Assembly: GCF_002000245.1 (NCBI RefSeq)
Contig: NZ_MTCM01000001.1
Span: 1,488,001 to 1,552,000, forward strand
Direction: 5' to 3'
From: Sphingobacterium sp. CZ-UAM
GTDB taxonomy: Bacteria; Bacteroidota; Bacteroidia; Sphingobacteriales; Sphingobacteriaceae
DNA: 64,000 bases
Shown: piece after piece, positions 45,520 to 54,963 of the stretch
Layout: each line of letters opens with the position of its first letter
Position numbering within the stretch: position 1 is the stretch's first letter
Translations under genes and position numbers: made by a program
Notes under the pieces: generated by a model
What the model saw: only the letters and a program-made list of their open reading frames with translations
What the model was told of the DNA's origin: nothing
Database searches by the model: none

Positions 45520-47709
45520 TTAATTACCCAATTCCGATAAAAATTTGATCCGCATCAATTGAAGGTCTTCAAAAGTATAATCGTCGCCGCCTAATTCTTT
45601 AAGCGCATCTTCGATGGAATCAGTTTCAGCTGTTTTAAAGTAATCGTAAACTTCGTCCTGACGATCTTCATCAATAATTTCGTCAATAAAATAATTGATA
45701 TTTATCTTGGTACCTGCATTGACGATCGTTTCAATTTCCTTCAATATTTCCTCGTAGGTAATCCCTTTTGCTGCAGCAATATCATCCAGTGCAATCTTGC
45801 GGTCAATATTTTGGATGATGGCTACCTTTAGCGCAGATTTATTTGCTGTGCTTTTGATAACCAGATCCACCGGTCGGTCAATTTCATTTTCCTCCACATA
45901 GTCTTTGATCAGCGCAATAAAAGAGGCTCCAAATTTAATCGCCTTACCATTCCCTACCCCTTGAATCTGTTTTAATTCGTCAATATTCACCGGATAGTGC
46001 GTACACATTTCCTCTAAAGAAGGGTCTTGGAAGATGACAAACGGGGGCAATGATTTACTCTTAGCAATCTTTTTACGCAAATCTTTGAGCATGCCGAGCA
46101 GCGTCGTATCAAGAGCTCCAGTGCCATGGCCAGCGTCTTCTCCATTAGCAGTCTCAGCACTTTCAATAGGATGATTTAAAACAAACTTTAACTGATACGG
46201 ATTATCCAAATAACGCAGACCAATATCCGTTAATTTCAGTAAACCATAGTGGTCAATATCTTTTTCAATGAAATTATCCAGTACCGCCTGTCTTAACAAA
46301 GATTTCCAATAAAGGACACCTTTCTCTTTTCCAGAACCAAACAACGGGTGCTCGTCATGTTTATAGGAAGACACAGGTTGATTATTCTGCCCGATCATCA
46401 CGTTAATGACATGATGGTCATCAAATTTCTCCCCCTGTTCTTTAATAAAGCCCAATACATTTTTTAGGGATTCCTCGGCTTCAAAATATTCTTTTTCCGA
46501 ACGACAGTTGTCGCACATATTACTACAGCCTTGTTCATCAAAATTTTCACCGAAATAATGAAGGATCTGTTTACGGCGGCAGACAGCAGACTCGGAATAA
46601 TCAATGACTTCTTTGAGTATCTGTGTACCGATTTCACGTTCGGCCACAGGTTTATCTTTCATGAATTTAGTCAGCTTTTCAACATCTTTCTCCGAATAGA
46701 AAGCCAGACAATAACCATCACCACCATCGCGACCGGCACGACCAGTCTCCTGATAGTAGCCTTCCATAGATTTTGGAATATCATGATGGATAACATAACG
46801 GACATCCGGTTTGTCAATTCCCATTCCAAAAGCGATTGTAGCAACGATCACTTCAACATCCTCCATCAAAAATTTATCCTGCGTATCGGCCCTTGTTTTA
46901 GCGTCAAGGCCCGCATGGTATGGAAGCGCTTTAATGCCGTTCAGGTTTAACACCTCGCTTATTTCTTCTACTTTCTTCCTACTCAAGCAATAGACGATAC
47001 CGGTTTTTCCTGATTTTGTTTTGATAAACCGCACAATTTCTTTGACCACATCTTTTTTGGGACGTACTTCATAATATAAATTGCTCCGATTGAATGATGA
47101 TTTGAATAACACCGCATCATTCATCTGTAAGTTTTTACGGATATCAGATTGCACTTTAGGAGTCGCCGTTGCTGTCAACGCAATAATTGGAATATTAGCG
47201 CCAATCTCATTGATCACCTGACGTATTTTGCGATACTCTGGTCTAAAATCATGGCCCCATTCTGAAATACAATGTGCTTCGTCCACAGCGACAAAAGACA
47301 CCGTAATCTGATGTAAAAACTCCACATTATCTTGCTTAGCAAGTGATTCTGGAGCTACATACAGTAACTTGGTCTTTCCTGCATGCACATCCTCCTTGAC
47401 CCGGGTGATTTCACTCTTGTTTAGTGAGGAGTTCAAAAAATGAGCGATACTATCTTCGCCGCCGAACGCGCGAAGCTGATCTACTTGATTTTTCATTAAA
47501 GCAATCAACGGGGAAATTACAATTGCGGTCCCCTCACTCATGAGTGCTGGCAGTTGATAACAAATTGATTTCCCTCCCCCGGTTGGCATGATAACAAAGG
47601 TATCCTTCTTTTGAAGAATACTAGTTATAATAGCCTCTTGATCCCCTTTAAAAGTATCAAAACCAAAAAAATCCTGTAAATTGTCGAAAAGTGATTTTTC
47701 TATTTCCAT
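45520..47709 (-). CDS. recQ: ATP-dependent DNA helicase RecQ
   Basis: A 729-residue helicase in recombination and fork repair. Walker A is MPTGGGKSICYQLP and motif II VDEAHCISEWGHDFRPEY; motif VI is in QETGRAGRDG. The zinc-binding segment has CRRKQILHYFGE and CSNMCDNCRS. A winged helix follows, then the HRDC domain (about 530-620, DPSLEEMCTHYPVNIDELKQ). An extra helical C-terminal part of about 110 residues, common in Bacteroidetes RecQ, ends the protein. It is 18 nt upstream of kdsA. Confidence 0.96.
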   Translation of the reverse strand: MEIEKSLFDNLQDFFGFDTFKGDQEAIITSILQKKDTFVIMPTGGGKSICYQLPALMSEGTAIVISPLIALMKNQVDQLRAFGGEDSIAHFLNSSLNKSEITRVKEDVHAGKTKLLYVAPESLAKQDNVEFLHQITVSFVAVDEAHCISEWGHDFRPEYRKIRQVINEIGANIPIIALTATATPKVQSDIRKNLQMNDAVLFKSSFNRSNLYYEVRPKKDVVKEIVRFIKTKSGKTGIVYCLSRKKVEEISEVLNLNGIKALPYHAGLDAKTRADTQDKFLMEDVEVIVATIAFGMGIDKPDVRYVIHHDIPKSMEGYYQETGRAGRDGGDGYCLAFYSEKDVEKLTKFMKDKPVAEREIGTQILKEVIDYSESAVCRRKQILHYFGENFDEQGCSNMCDNCRSEKEYFEAEESLKNVLGFIKEQGEKFDDHHVINVMIGQNNQPVSSYKHDEHPLFGSGKEKGVLYWKSLLRQAVLDNFIEKDIDHYGLLKLTDIGLRYLDNPYQLKFVLNHPIESAETANGEDAGHGTGALDTTLLGMLKDLRKKIAKSKSLPPFVIFQDPSLEEMCTHYPVNIDELKQIQGVGNGKAIKFGASFIALIKDYVEENEIDRPVDLVIKSTANKSALKVAIIQNIDRKIALDDIAAAKGITYEEILKEIETIVNAGTKININYFIDEIIDEDRQDEVYDYFKTAETDSIEDALKELGGDDYTFEDLQLMRIKFLSELGN

Positions 47710-47764
47710 TGCGCCTTGGGCAAAAATAAGATAGATAATGAAGAAATAATCCTGAAAAATAATC

Positions 47765-47772
47765 TATTTTTG
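47765..47772 (+). promoter_or_regulatory. candidate -7 element TATTTTTG
   Basis: It fits TAnnTTTG, 37 nt before the kdsD start, in the divergent spacer with recQ. Confidence 0.45.
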
Positions 47773-47809
47773 CAATCTATTCTAATACATAAAAGTAAGA
47801 GTATTTTTT

Positions 47810-48775
47810 GTGAAAAACAACTACGAAATAAAAAATATAGCTATCCAGGCTATTCAAGAAGAAGCCAATGCAGTAGCTGCTCTGGCCCAATATATTGATG
47901 ATGATTTTGTTACCGTTGTAAATAAAATTCTACATCTTCAAGGGCGCGTCATCGTCACAGGTATCGGAAAAAGTGCCATTATCGCACAAAAGATTGTTGC
48001 AACATTAAATTCCACCGGGACACCGTCCATCTTTATGCATGCTGCCGATGCTATTCACGGCGACTTAGGTATTATCCAACAACATGACCTGATTATTGCC
48101 ATATCCAAAAGCGGGAATACGCCAGAAATCAAAGTACTGGTTCCTTTTCTGAAACAAACGAAAAATACCCTAGTGGCTATGGTGGGCAATACGGCTTCCT
48201 ACCTCGCCAAAAATGCAGATTACATCCTGAATACTACCGTTGAGAAAGAAGCCTGTCCAAACAATTTGGCACCAACATCCAGCACTACTGCACAATTGGC
48301 CATGGGCGATGCGCTGGCGGTTGTATTACAAGAATGTCGTGATTTTACTGATCAGGATTTTGCTAAATACCATCCCGGTGGCGCCTTAGGTAAAAAACTC
48401 TATTTAAAAGTTGCAGATCTTTCGGATCAAAATGGTAAACCGAGCGTACAATTGGATGCCAACATCAGAGATATTATCATTACTATCACCCAGTTCAGAC
48501 TGGGGGCTGTCGCTGTCTTAAATGGCACAGAAATTCACGGTATTATTACCGATGGGGATATCCGCCGCATGCTCGAAAAACATACGGACCTGGCAATGAT
48601 CCACGCTGCTGATATTATGGGTCAATCACCAAAGGTCATCGACAAAAATGAACTTGCGGCCAATGCCCTCCATATTATGCGGGAAAACAACATCAATCAG
48701 TTATTGGTATCCGAAAAAGGGAACTACGATGGCGTTATCCATATACAGGATCTACTCAAAGAAGGCATAATATAA
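47810..48775 (+). CDS. kdsD: arabinose-5-phosphate isomerase (KpsF/GutQ)
   Basis: This 321-residue enzyme converts ribulose-5-phosphate to arabinose-5-phosphate, the first step to Kdo. A SIS domain (residues about 40-170) shows GRVIVTGIGKSAIIAQKI, GTPSIFMHAADAIHGDLG and SKSGNTPEI. Two CBS domains follow (about 205-320, with GIITDGDIRRMLEKH and GVIHIQDLLKEG). The start is GTG; no ATG lies near in frame. It is divergent from recQ-kdsA, so both Kdo enzymes flank recQ. Confidence 0.94.
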   Translation: MKNNYEIKNIAIQAIQEEANAVAALAQYIDDDFVTVVNKILHLQGRVIVTGIGKSAIIAQKIVATLNSTGTPSIFMHAADAIHGDLGIIQQHDLIIAISKSGNTPEIKVLVPFLKQTKNTLVAMVGNTASYLAKNADYILNTTVEKEACPNNLAPTSSTTAQLAMGDALAVVLQECRDFTDQDFAKYHPGGALGKKLYLKVADLSDQNGKPSVQLDANIRDIIITITQFRLGAVAVLNGTEIHGIITDGDIRRMLEKHTDLAMIHAADIMGQSPKVIDKNELAANALHIMRENNINQLLVSEKGNYDGVIHIQDLLKEGII

Positions 48776-48873
48776 CTGTAATAAAGTTGTTAGATGCAGA
48801 ATAAATTGGCAATAAACAGTACATTTGGCATATCAGTTGTACTAGTTTAATCACAAAGTAATATCTTAGAAGT

Positions 48874-49248
48874 ATGAAAAAGTATATAACAATTTTAGCA
48901 GTGATCATTTCCTTTATCGGTTTTTCATCTATGCAAGCCGGGCAAGGAGAATTTAAATTTGAGAAAGAAACACATGATTTCGGAAAAATTCCAGCTGGAA
49001 CTCCTGTATCCTATAATTTTAAATTTTCAAACACAGGCAGCGAGCCCATTATCATTTCGAATGTAGTGCCTACCTGTGGCTGTTCGGTGGCCGAATTCAC
49101 CAAAACTCCGATCAAACCAGGTGAAACAGGGACAATCAAGGTTACGTACAATGCGGCAGCCAAGGCACCATTTACCAAAAGTTTCACGGTACAGTCGAAT
49201 ACCAAAACCCCTGTAAAGACACTTTATATTAAAGGGATTGTGGAATAA
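48874..49248 (+). CDS. DUF1573 periplasmic protein
   Basis: A 124-residue precursor with signal peptide ending near residue 22 (SSMQAG). The single Ig-like DUF1573 domain has the typical EKETHDFGKIPAGTPVSYNF, KFSNTGSEPIIISNV and VPTCGCSVAEFTKTPIKPGE, with the PTCGC cysteines. Such proteins are abundant in Bacteroidetes, extracytoplasmic and of unknown function. A strong terminator follows, so it is monocistronic. Confidence 0.9.
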   Translation: MKKYITILAVIISFIGFSSMQAGQGEFKFEKETHDFGKIPAGTPVSYNFKFSNTGSEPIIISNVVPTCGCSVAEFTKTPIKPGETGTIKVTYNAAAKAPFTKSFTVQSNTKTPVKTLYIKGIVE

Positions 49249-49261
49249 AAATCCCACAGAT

Positions 49262-49304
49262 AAAACGAAAAAAGCCACATCAGGATGTGGCTTTTTTCGT
49301 TTTA
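49262..49304. terminator. strong bidirectional-looking terminator
   Basis: A 19-bp perfect stem (49262-49280 with 49285-49303) has a 4-nt loop and contains A and T runs on both sides. Confidence 0.88.
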
Positions 49305-49311
49305 TTTTGGT

Positions 49312-49319
49312 TAGCTTTG
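49312..49319 (+). promoter_or_regulatory. candidate -7 element TAGCTTTG
   Basis: It fits TAnnTTTG, 25 nt before the aminotransferase start. Confidence 0.45.
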
Positions 49320-49344
49320 CACAACTAATTTTAAAAAAACTATA

Positions 49345-50544
49345 ATGCCAGTAATATCAGAAAAAGGGCTAAATATGCCTGCGTCACCCATCAGAAAACT
49401 GACGCCTTATGCTGATCAAGCAAAAAAAGATGGTAAAAAGATATACCACTTAAATATCGGGCAACCAGATATCCAGACACCCGAAATTATGCTTAATGCT
49501 TTGAAAAATATTGATTTCAAAGTATGGGCTTATACACCTTCCGAAGGTACGGCCTCTTACCGAAAAAAATTAGCCGAGTATTATAACAAGCTAAATTACA
49601 ATATTGAACCTACTGACATCCTTGTAACCAACGGTGGCTCAGAGGCAATCACAATCACCATGCAAGCTTGCTTAAATGAAGGGGAAGAAGTCATTATTCC
49701 AGAACCTTTTTATGCAAACTATAATGGTTTTGCCTGTTCATCTGATATCGTGATCAAACCGATCATGTCTTATATTGAAAGTGGATTTGCATTACCATCT
49801 ATTGCTGAATTTGAGAAAGTAATTACCGAGAAAACCAAAGCCATCTGTATCTGTAATCCCAACAATCCGACAGGCTATCTTTATTCCAGGGAGGAACTAG
49901 AGGCTTTACGGGAACTTTGTCTGAAATATGACCTCTACCTGTTCTCTGATGAGGCATATCGCGAATTCTGTTATGATGGCCGCGAATTTATATCCCCAAT
50001 GCATCTGGAAGGCCTCGAAAATAATGTTGTTATTTTTGATACAGTTTCAAAACGTTATTCCGCATGTGGTGCACGTATCGGCTGTATAATAACCAAAAAT
50101 AAGGAATTATATCAGACTGCATTGAAATTTGCTCAGGCGCGTTTGAGTCCATCGCTGGAAGGGCAGATTGCGGGCGAAGCTGCCGTCGATACCCCGGACA
50201 GCTATTTTGAAGCCGTGTCCAAAGAATATACGGCCAGAAGAGATACATTGGTCAGCGGATTAAATGCAATTGATGGCGTATACTCTCCTAATCCTGGAGG
50301 TGCTTTTTATGTGGTTGCTAAATTACCGATCGACAACGCGGATAAATTCTGTCAATGGATGCTGGAAGAGTTTTCCTACAACAACGAAACGGTCATGATG
50401 GCTCCGGCAACTGGTTTCTACAGTACAGAGGGTGCGGGGACAAATGAAGTCCGCCTAGCTTATGTGCTGAACCAGGATGATCTTAAAAACGCATTAGTCT
50501 GTCTGGAGAAAGCGCTGGCAGTTTATCCCGGAAGAACAAATTAA
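49345..50544 (+). CDS. class I/II PLP-dependent aminotransferase
   Basis: A 399-residue fold-type I aminotransferase. PLP motifs seen are NGGSEAITITMQACLN, CNPNNPTGYLYSREE and SDEAYREFCYDG. The Schiff-base Lys is Lys236 in FDTVSKRYSACGARIGC, and the carboxylate-binding Arg lies in NEVRLAYVLNQ. It resembles aspartate or aromatic aminotransferases of the bacterial I-gamma subgroup; the amino donor cannot be fixed. A terminator follows. Confidence 0.92.
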   Translation: MPVISEKGLNMPASPIRKLTPYADQAKKDGKKIYHLNIGQPDIQTPEIMLNALKNIDFKVWAYTPSEGTASYRKKLAEYYNKLNYNIEPTDILVTNGGSEAITITMQACLNEGEEVIIPEPFYANYNGFACSSDIVIKPIMSYIESGFALPSIAEFEKVITEKTKAICICNPNNPTGYLYSREELEALRELCLKYDLYLFSDEAYREFCYDGREFISPMHLEGLENNVVIFDTVSKRYSACGARIGCIITKNKELYQTALKFAQARLSPSLEGQIAGEAAVDTPDSYFEAVSKEYTARRDTLVSGLNAIDGVYSPNPGGAFYVVAKLPIDNADKFCQWMLEEFSYNNETVMMAPATGFYSTEGAGTNEVRLAYVLNQDDLKNALVCLEKALAVYPGRTN

Positions 50545-50567
50545 TAAGCACAGCCCAAAGGCCAATC

Positions 50568-50609
50568 GAAGCCAGTCTCTGAAAAAGAGACTGGCTTCTT
50601 TGCTTTTTA
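50568..50609 (+). terminator. rho-independent terminator
   Basis: A 13-bp perfect stem (50568-50580 with 50586-50598) has a 5-nt loop and is followed by TTTGCTTTTT. Confidence 0.9.
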
Positions 50610-50707
50610 GCAGTATCCCAAAGCCTGTTTTCGACCGAATTTAAAAAAGTCAAAACAAAGTTTCGAGCGACATTGTTCTTATTACAGTATAACTAAAGAT
50701 ATTGCAT

Positions 50708-51001
50708 ATGGATAAATTGAAGAAATTCCAATTGATGGAAAAGATAGCGAGAGAGATGGAAGATGTCAGAAATAGCCAACAGGCTGTTTTAGAAAAGATA
50801 GGCAAAATCGAAGTTGATAATATCGAACTCGGTGATAAGAATATCGAACAGACTATTCCCGAAATCTATCAACGAACAGCGGATAATTCAGACGCTATTA
50901 AAGCGCTACTGGAATCTTTTCAAGAACAGACAGCAGAGTTTGGAGAGAAAAACAATGTAGACAAGCTGCTGGAGCAACAGCAAATCAATAGTATCAAATA
51001 G
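50708..51001 (+). CDS. small coiled-coil hypothetical protein, 97 aa
   Basis: The ATG at 50708 opens a 97-residue, Glu/Lys/Gln-rich protein predicted to be helical with heptad-like spacing (FQLMEKIAREMEDVRNSQQA, NSDAIKALLESFQEQTAEF). It has no signal peptide and no known family. An in-frame TTG two codons earlier is a less likely start. Its own terminator follows at 51017, supporting an independent gene. Confidence 0.65.
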   Translation: MDKLKKFQLMEKIAREMEDVRNSQQAVLEKIGKIEVDNIELGDKNIEQTIPEIYQRTADNSDAIKALLESFQEQTAEFGEKNNVDKLLEQQQINSIK

Positions 51002-51016
51002 CTGTAGCCAAAAATA

Positions 51017-51055
51017 CAAAAGATGCCGATTTTTCCATCGGCAACTTTTGTTATA
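51017..51055 (+). terminator. terminator after coiled-coil gene
   Basis: CAAAAG at 51017-51022 faces CTTTTG, and TGCCGAT pairs with ATCGGCA, with small internal asymmetry; the 3' side is T-rich. The stem ends just before the cmk stop, so it may also serve cmk. Confidence 0.65.
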
Positions 51056-51061
51056 TCGTAT

Positions 51062-51757
51062 TTATGCTTCTATTCTTAAGGCTTTAACTTTGAGATATTC
51101 CTCTTCGACAAAATGCAGTTGCTGTTCGGGGGTTAAATTGGAGTTATCCAAAACGATAGCGTCCTCAGCCTGACGCAGCGGACTCTCGGCACGGGTACTA
51201 TCAATGTGATCGCGATTGGCCAGATTTTCCACCACCTCTTCTAGTGTGACGTCCTCCCCTTTTTCAGTTAATTCCAGGTATCTTCTGGCTGCCCTAACTT
51301 TAGGATCTGCGGTCATAAAGATTTTCAGATCGGCATCCGGAAAAACGGTGGTGCCAATATCCCGGCCATCCATAATAATATTTCTCCGGCGACCCAATTT
51401 TTGCTGTTGCGCCACCATTGCTGTTCGCACCGCTTTAATTGCACTTACCTCACTGACCTTATCAGAAATGTACATCTGACGGATTTCTTCTGAAATATCT
51501 TCATCGTTGAGGTGAATCTCCGTTTTGACGGCATTTGGAATAAAGTCAATATGGATGTCCTTTAAAGCTCTTTCGATCGCTTCCTGATCATCTAAGGCAA
51601 TATGATGACGAATAAAATAGAGCGTGACAGCCCGATACATCGCACCGCTATCAATAAAGGCAAATTTTAACTTTTTAGCCAGCGCTTTGGCAAGCGTACT
51701 TTTTCCACAGGAGGAAAAGCCATCTATGGCGATAATAAAATTGTGTCTTGTACTCAT
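51062..51757 (-). CDS. cmk: cytidylate kinase
   Basis: A 231-residue kinase phosphorylating CMP and dCMP with ATP. The P-loop is AIDGFSSCGKSTLAKALAKK near the start. Further motifs are FIDSGAMYRAVTLYFIR, GRRRNIIMDGRDIGTTVFPD (nucleotide binding), and ARRYLELTEKG and NRDHIDSTRAESPL (lid). It starts within the stop of the gene upstream (1-nt overlap), so topA, the hypothetical gene and cmk form one operon. Confidence 0.95.
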   Translation of the reverse strand: MSTRHNFIIAIDGFSSCGKSTLAKALAKKLKFAFIDSGAMYRAVTLYFIRHHIALDDQEAIERALKDIHIDFIPNAVKTEIHLNDEDISEEIRQMYISDKVSEVSAIKAVRTAMVAQQQKLGRRRNIIMDGRDIGTTVFPDADLKIFMTADPKVRAARRYLELTEKGEDVTLEEVVENLANRDHIDSTRAESPLRQAEDAIVLDNSNLTPEQQLHFVEEEYLKVKALRIEA

Positions 51758-52170
51758 TATTCATTTCCTCCTATGATCACACCGGGCTTATTCACCAAGG
51801 GAACCTTAGTTAGGTTTCCATCCACGATGCTTTCTGGTAAAAAGATATATTTTTTATCGTATATTGTATTATCGATATAAAAGCTCAACCAGTATTCGTT
51901 GGTTAGACCAAAGACCTGTTCATCGATGGCTTCAACGCGATCAAATGATTTTGCTTCGATGTTTCCGATAAAATGCCGTAAAGTGGTAGTTGTCACCTGT
52001 CTTCCATCTTTTTCACCATAGCCTTTTGAACTGATCAGCACATTCTGTATTGCGATATTCTTATCGTTAATAACATACACCGTCCAATTCTTTGTCTCCA
52101 CGGTCTCGCCTTCCAAAACCACGGCAATCATGATATCTTTTACTATATTTTCTGGCAAATCTGCTTTCAT
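51757..52170 (-). CDS. conserved hypothetical protein between topA and cmk
   Basis: A 137-residue soluble protein with alternating strand-like segments: DIMIAVVLEGETVETKNWTV, YVINDKNIAIQNVLISSKGY, and FGLTNEYWLSFYIDNTIYD. There is no signal peptide or membrane helix. I do not recognise a domain. Its tight packing (2 nt after topA, 1-nt overlap with cmk) indicates co-translation and conservation as a housekeeping gene, function unknown. Confidence 0.8.
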   Translation of the reverse strand: MKADLPENIVKDIMIAVVLEGETVETKNWTVYVINDKNIAIQNVLISSKGYGEKDGRQVTTTTLRHFIGNIEAKSFDRVEAIDEQVFGLTNEYWLSFYIDNTIYDKKYIFLPESIVDGNLTKVPLVNKPGVIIGGNE

Positions 52171-52172
52171 CC

Positions 52173-54572
52173 CTATTTAGACTTTGTCGTTTTTTTAGTT
52201 GTAGCCTTCTTTGCTGTTGTTTTTTTAGCAACTGTTTTCTTCTCGGCGGTTTTGGCTTTAACGGCTTTACCTTTCGGCGCATCTGCTTCAGCCCATTTCA
52301 ACACATCGGCATAGCTGATTTTTTCGATCTCCGTTCCTTTCGGAATTTTTAAGTTCTGCTTGCCAAAACGAATAAATGGTCCCCAACGTCCCTGTTCGAT
52401 CTGTGCATCTGGATTTTCATCGAATACACGGATCACTTTTTCAATGTCTTTCTGACGTTTTTCCTGAATAATCTGAATGCACTCCTCTTCGGTTACATCC
52501 AGCGGATCGACTCCTTTTGGCAAGGAATAAAACGCTGAGTTATGACGGATATAAGGCCCAAATCGACCAACGGCAACAGTCATTTCCTTATCTTCAAAAA
52601 CACCAACTTTTTTCGGCAATTTGAATAACTCCATCGCATCGTCAAAAGTGATTGTCTCGATCATCTGTCCTTTACGCAAAGATGCAAATCGAGGTTTTTC
52701 TTCATCATCCGGTGAGCCGATCTGTACCAAGGGGCCAAATTTTCCTATACGTACCGAAACAGGTTTGCCTGAAACTGGATCTACACCTAGCTCACGCTCA
52801 TTATTGGCCCGATCAGCATTTTCCAACGTATCTTCTACCTCTGAGTGGAATGGCCCATAGAAATCATGCAACATTTTTGTCCATTCGGTCAATCCATGTG
52901 CGATATCGTCAAACTCTTTCTCAACATTTGCCGTAAAGTGAAAGTCTACAATACCATTGAAATGCTCTACAAGGAAATCATTGACCACAATACCGATATC
53001 AGTTGGGAACATTTTCCCTTTTTCTGCTCCCGTAATTTCTGTTTTCGTTATTGCTTTCAGTTCAGCATGCTCAAGGGTCAGCACGCGATAGTTACGTGAC
53101 TTTCCCTCCCGTTCTTCTTTCACCACATAGCCACGATTTTGGATCGTAGAAATTGTTGGCGCATAAGTCGAAGGTCTACCGATGCCCAGTTCCTCTAATT
53201 TCTTCACCAATGCAGCCTCCGTATAACGTGCTGGTGGACGTGTAAAACGTTCCGTCGCAGACATACTCTTTAATACCAGTTGTAAACCTACAGTCAATGG
53301 TGGAAGAATGGCATTATCACTGTCCTCATCGAATGTTGTCTCCTGATCATCGTCCACAGACTCCATATAAACTTTCAGAAAACCATCAAATTTCATAACC
53401 TCTCCCGAAGCATTCAAATCTTCCGTACGGGTGGAAATCGAAATTTTCGCGAGAGTACGTTCAAATTCCGCTTCACTCATCTGAGATGCAATTGCCCGCT
53501 TCCAGATCAGTTCATACAATCGTTTTTCAGCAGAATCGCCTTCGATGGTATGTTCAGAAAAATAAGTCGGACGTATGGCCTCGTGCGCTTCCTGCGCGCC
53601 CGAAGTTTTGGTTTTATATCTCCTTACTTTATGGTACTTGTTACCATAAGCTGATTTAATTTCCTTTTCAGCAGCCTCTATTGCTGTATCACTCAGATTG
53701 ACAGAATCGGTACGCATATAGGTAATACGTCCTGATTCGTAGAGACGCTGGGCAACTTGCATGGTACGAGCGACGGAGAATCCCAGCTTTCTACTGGCCT
53801 CCTGTTGTAAGGTAGACGTTGTAAATGGTGCTGCAGGCGATCGTTTCGATGGCTTCGTCTCCAGATTTTTAACGGTGAACAAAGCCGCCTTACAATCCTC
53901 CAAAAATTGAGTCGCTTCTGCTTCAGTTGCAAAGCGTTGCGGAAGCTCGGCTTTAAAACTATCTTTGATCTTGCCTGTATGAAAGAAAGCAACAATCTTA
54001 AATGCCGCCTCTGGTTCAAATTTATTAATCTCCCGCTCCCGGTCAACAATCAACCGCACAGCAACAGATTGCACACGACCCGCAGATAAAGAAGGCTTTA
54101 CCTTTTTCCATAAAACAGGTGATAACTCAAAGCCCACCAATCTGTCCAATACACGTCTGGCCTGTTGTGCGTTAACAAGATTATAATCTATTTTACGGGG
54201 ATTCTCGATGGCTTTTAATATTGCAGGCTTCGTGATCTCATGAAACACAATACGTTTTGTACTTGCATCCTTCAGTCCCAATGTCTCAAATAAATGCCAA
54301 GAAATAGCTTCTCCCTCACGGTCCTCATCGGATGCGAGCCACACAGTTTCTGCTGCCTTAGCTAATTTTTTCAGCTCGCTTACGACCGCTTTTTTATCTG
54401 ATGGAACTTCATACTTCTGTTCGAAATTATTCGCCGTATTAATTGCATCATCGGTTTTCACCAGGTCACGGATATGCCCGTAACTTGACTTGACCAAAAA
54501 ATCACTACCTAAATATCCTTCTATCGTTTTTGCTTTCGCTGGAGACTCAACTATCAATAAATTTTTCGCCAT
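52173..54572 (-). CDS. topA: DNA topoisomerase I
   Basis: A 799-residue type IA topoisomerase that relaxes negative supercoils. The N-terminal Toprim domain has LLIVESPAKAKTIEGYLG and LASDEDREGEAISWHL. The catalytic tyrosine is in GRITYMRTDSVNLSD (about residue 287). RPSTYAPTISTIQNRGYV marks domain IV. The C-terminus lacks obvious zinc-finger cysteines and instead has repeated FGPYIRHNS-like modules and a very Lys/Ala/Thr-rich tail, normal for the Bacteroidetes form. It is the first gene of the topA-hypothetical-cmk unit. Confidence 0.96.
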   Translation of the reverse strand: MAKNLLIVESPAKAKTIEGYLGSDFLVKSSYGHIRDLVKTDDAINTANNFEQKYEVPSDKKAVVSELKKLAKAAETVWLASDEDREGEAISWHLFETLGLKDASTKRIVFHEITKPAILKAIENPRKIDYNLVNAQQARRVLDRLVGFELSPVLWKKVKPSLSAGRVQSVAVRLIVDREREINKFEPEAAFKIVAFFHTGKIKDSFKAELPQRFATEAEATQFLEDCKAALFTVKNLETKPSKRSPAAPFTTSTLQQEASRKLGFSVARTMQVAQRLYESGRITYMRTDSVNLSDTAIEAAEKEIKSAYGNKYHKVRRYKTKTSGAQEAHEAIRPTYFSEHTIEGDSAEKRLYELIWKRAIASQMSEAEFERTLAKISISTRTEDLNASGEVMKFDGFLKVYMESVDDDQETTFDEDSDNAILPPLTVGLQLVLKSMSATERFTRPPARYTEAALVKKLEELGIGRPSTYAPTISTIQNRGYVVKEEREGKSRNYRVLTLEHAELKAITKTEITGAEKGKMFPTDIGIVVNDFLVEHFNGIVDFHFTANVEKEFDDIAHGLTEWTKMLHDFYGPFHSEVEDTLENADRANNERELGVDPVSGKPVSVRIGKFGPLVQIGSPDDEEKPRFASLRKGQMIETITFDDAMELFKLPKKVGVFEDKEMTVAVGRFGPYIRHNSAFYSLPKGVDPLDVTEEECIQIIQEKRQKDIEKVIRVFDENPDAQIEQGRWGPFIRFGKQNLKIPKGTEIEKISYADVLKWAEADAPKGKAVKAKTAEKKTVAKKTTAKKATTKKTTKSK

Positions 54573-54963
54573 CTAATTTGAGATTTGTGCAAATAAAGGG
54601 AATTCTAAAAGGAATGACAATAATTTCTTGCAAAAAAGACAAAAAAAATAGATTTCGCCTTAATATATATGTGTTTTATCCTATAACATTAACCCTATTG
54701 TCCTATTTTAAATCAGCCTGTAATCGACCTTAAAAAGGAATTTGTCTATAAAAAATGTTGATAATTATTTAAAACTTCGTTTTTCTTCATATCCGCAATT
54801 TCAACAATTCATTTTAGTTTGTTCTATTTCGAAAACAATTACCAAATGCCGTATAATTCAAGCATCCGAAACCTTCAGCGTAAAAAAAGTAAAATAGGTT
54901 ATGTATATTCGCTTATTCAAAAAAGGGCAATTCGCCCTTAATTTTGGTTTAATATAATAAATA
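54573..54963. other. 391-bp spacer between topA and GDPD gene
   Basis: An AT-rich divergent spacer, presumably holding both promoters. A 6-bp stem at 54923-54928 with 54934-54939 (A-run before, TTAATTTT after) lies 24 nt before the GDPD start and could be a small attenuator or terminator. Nothing else is recognised. Confidence 0.45.
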
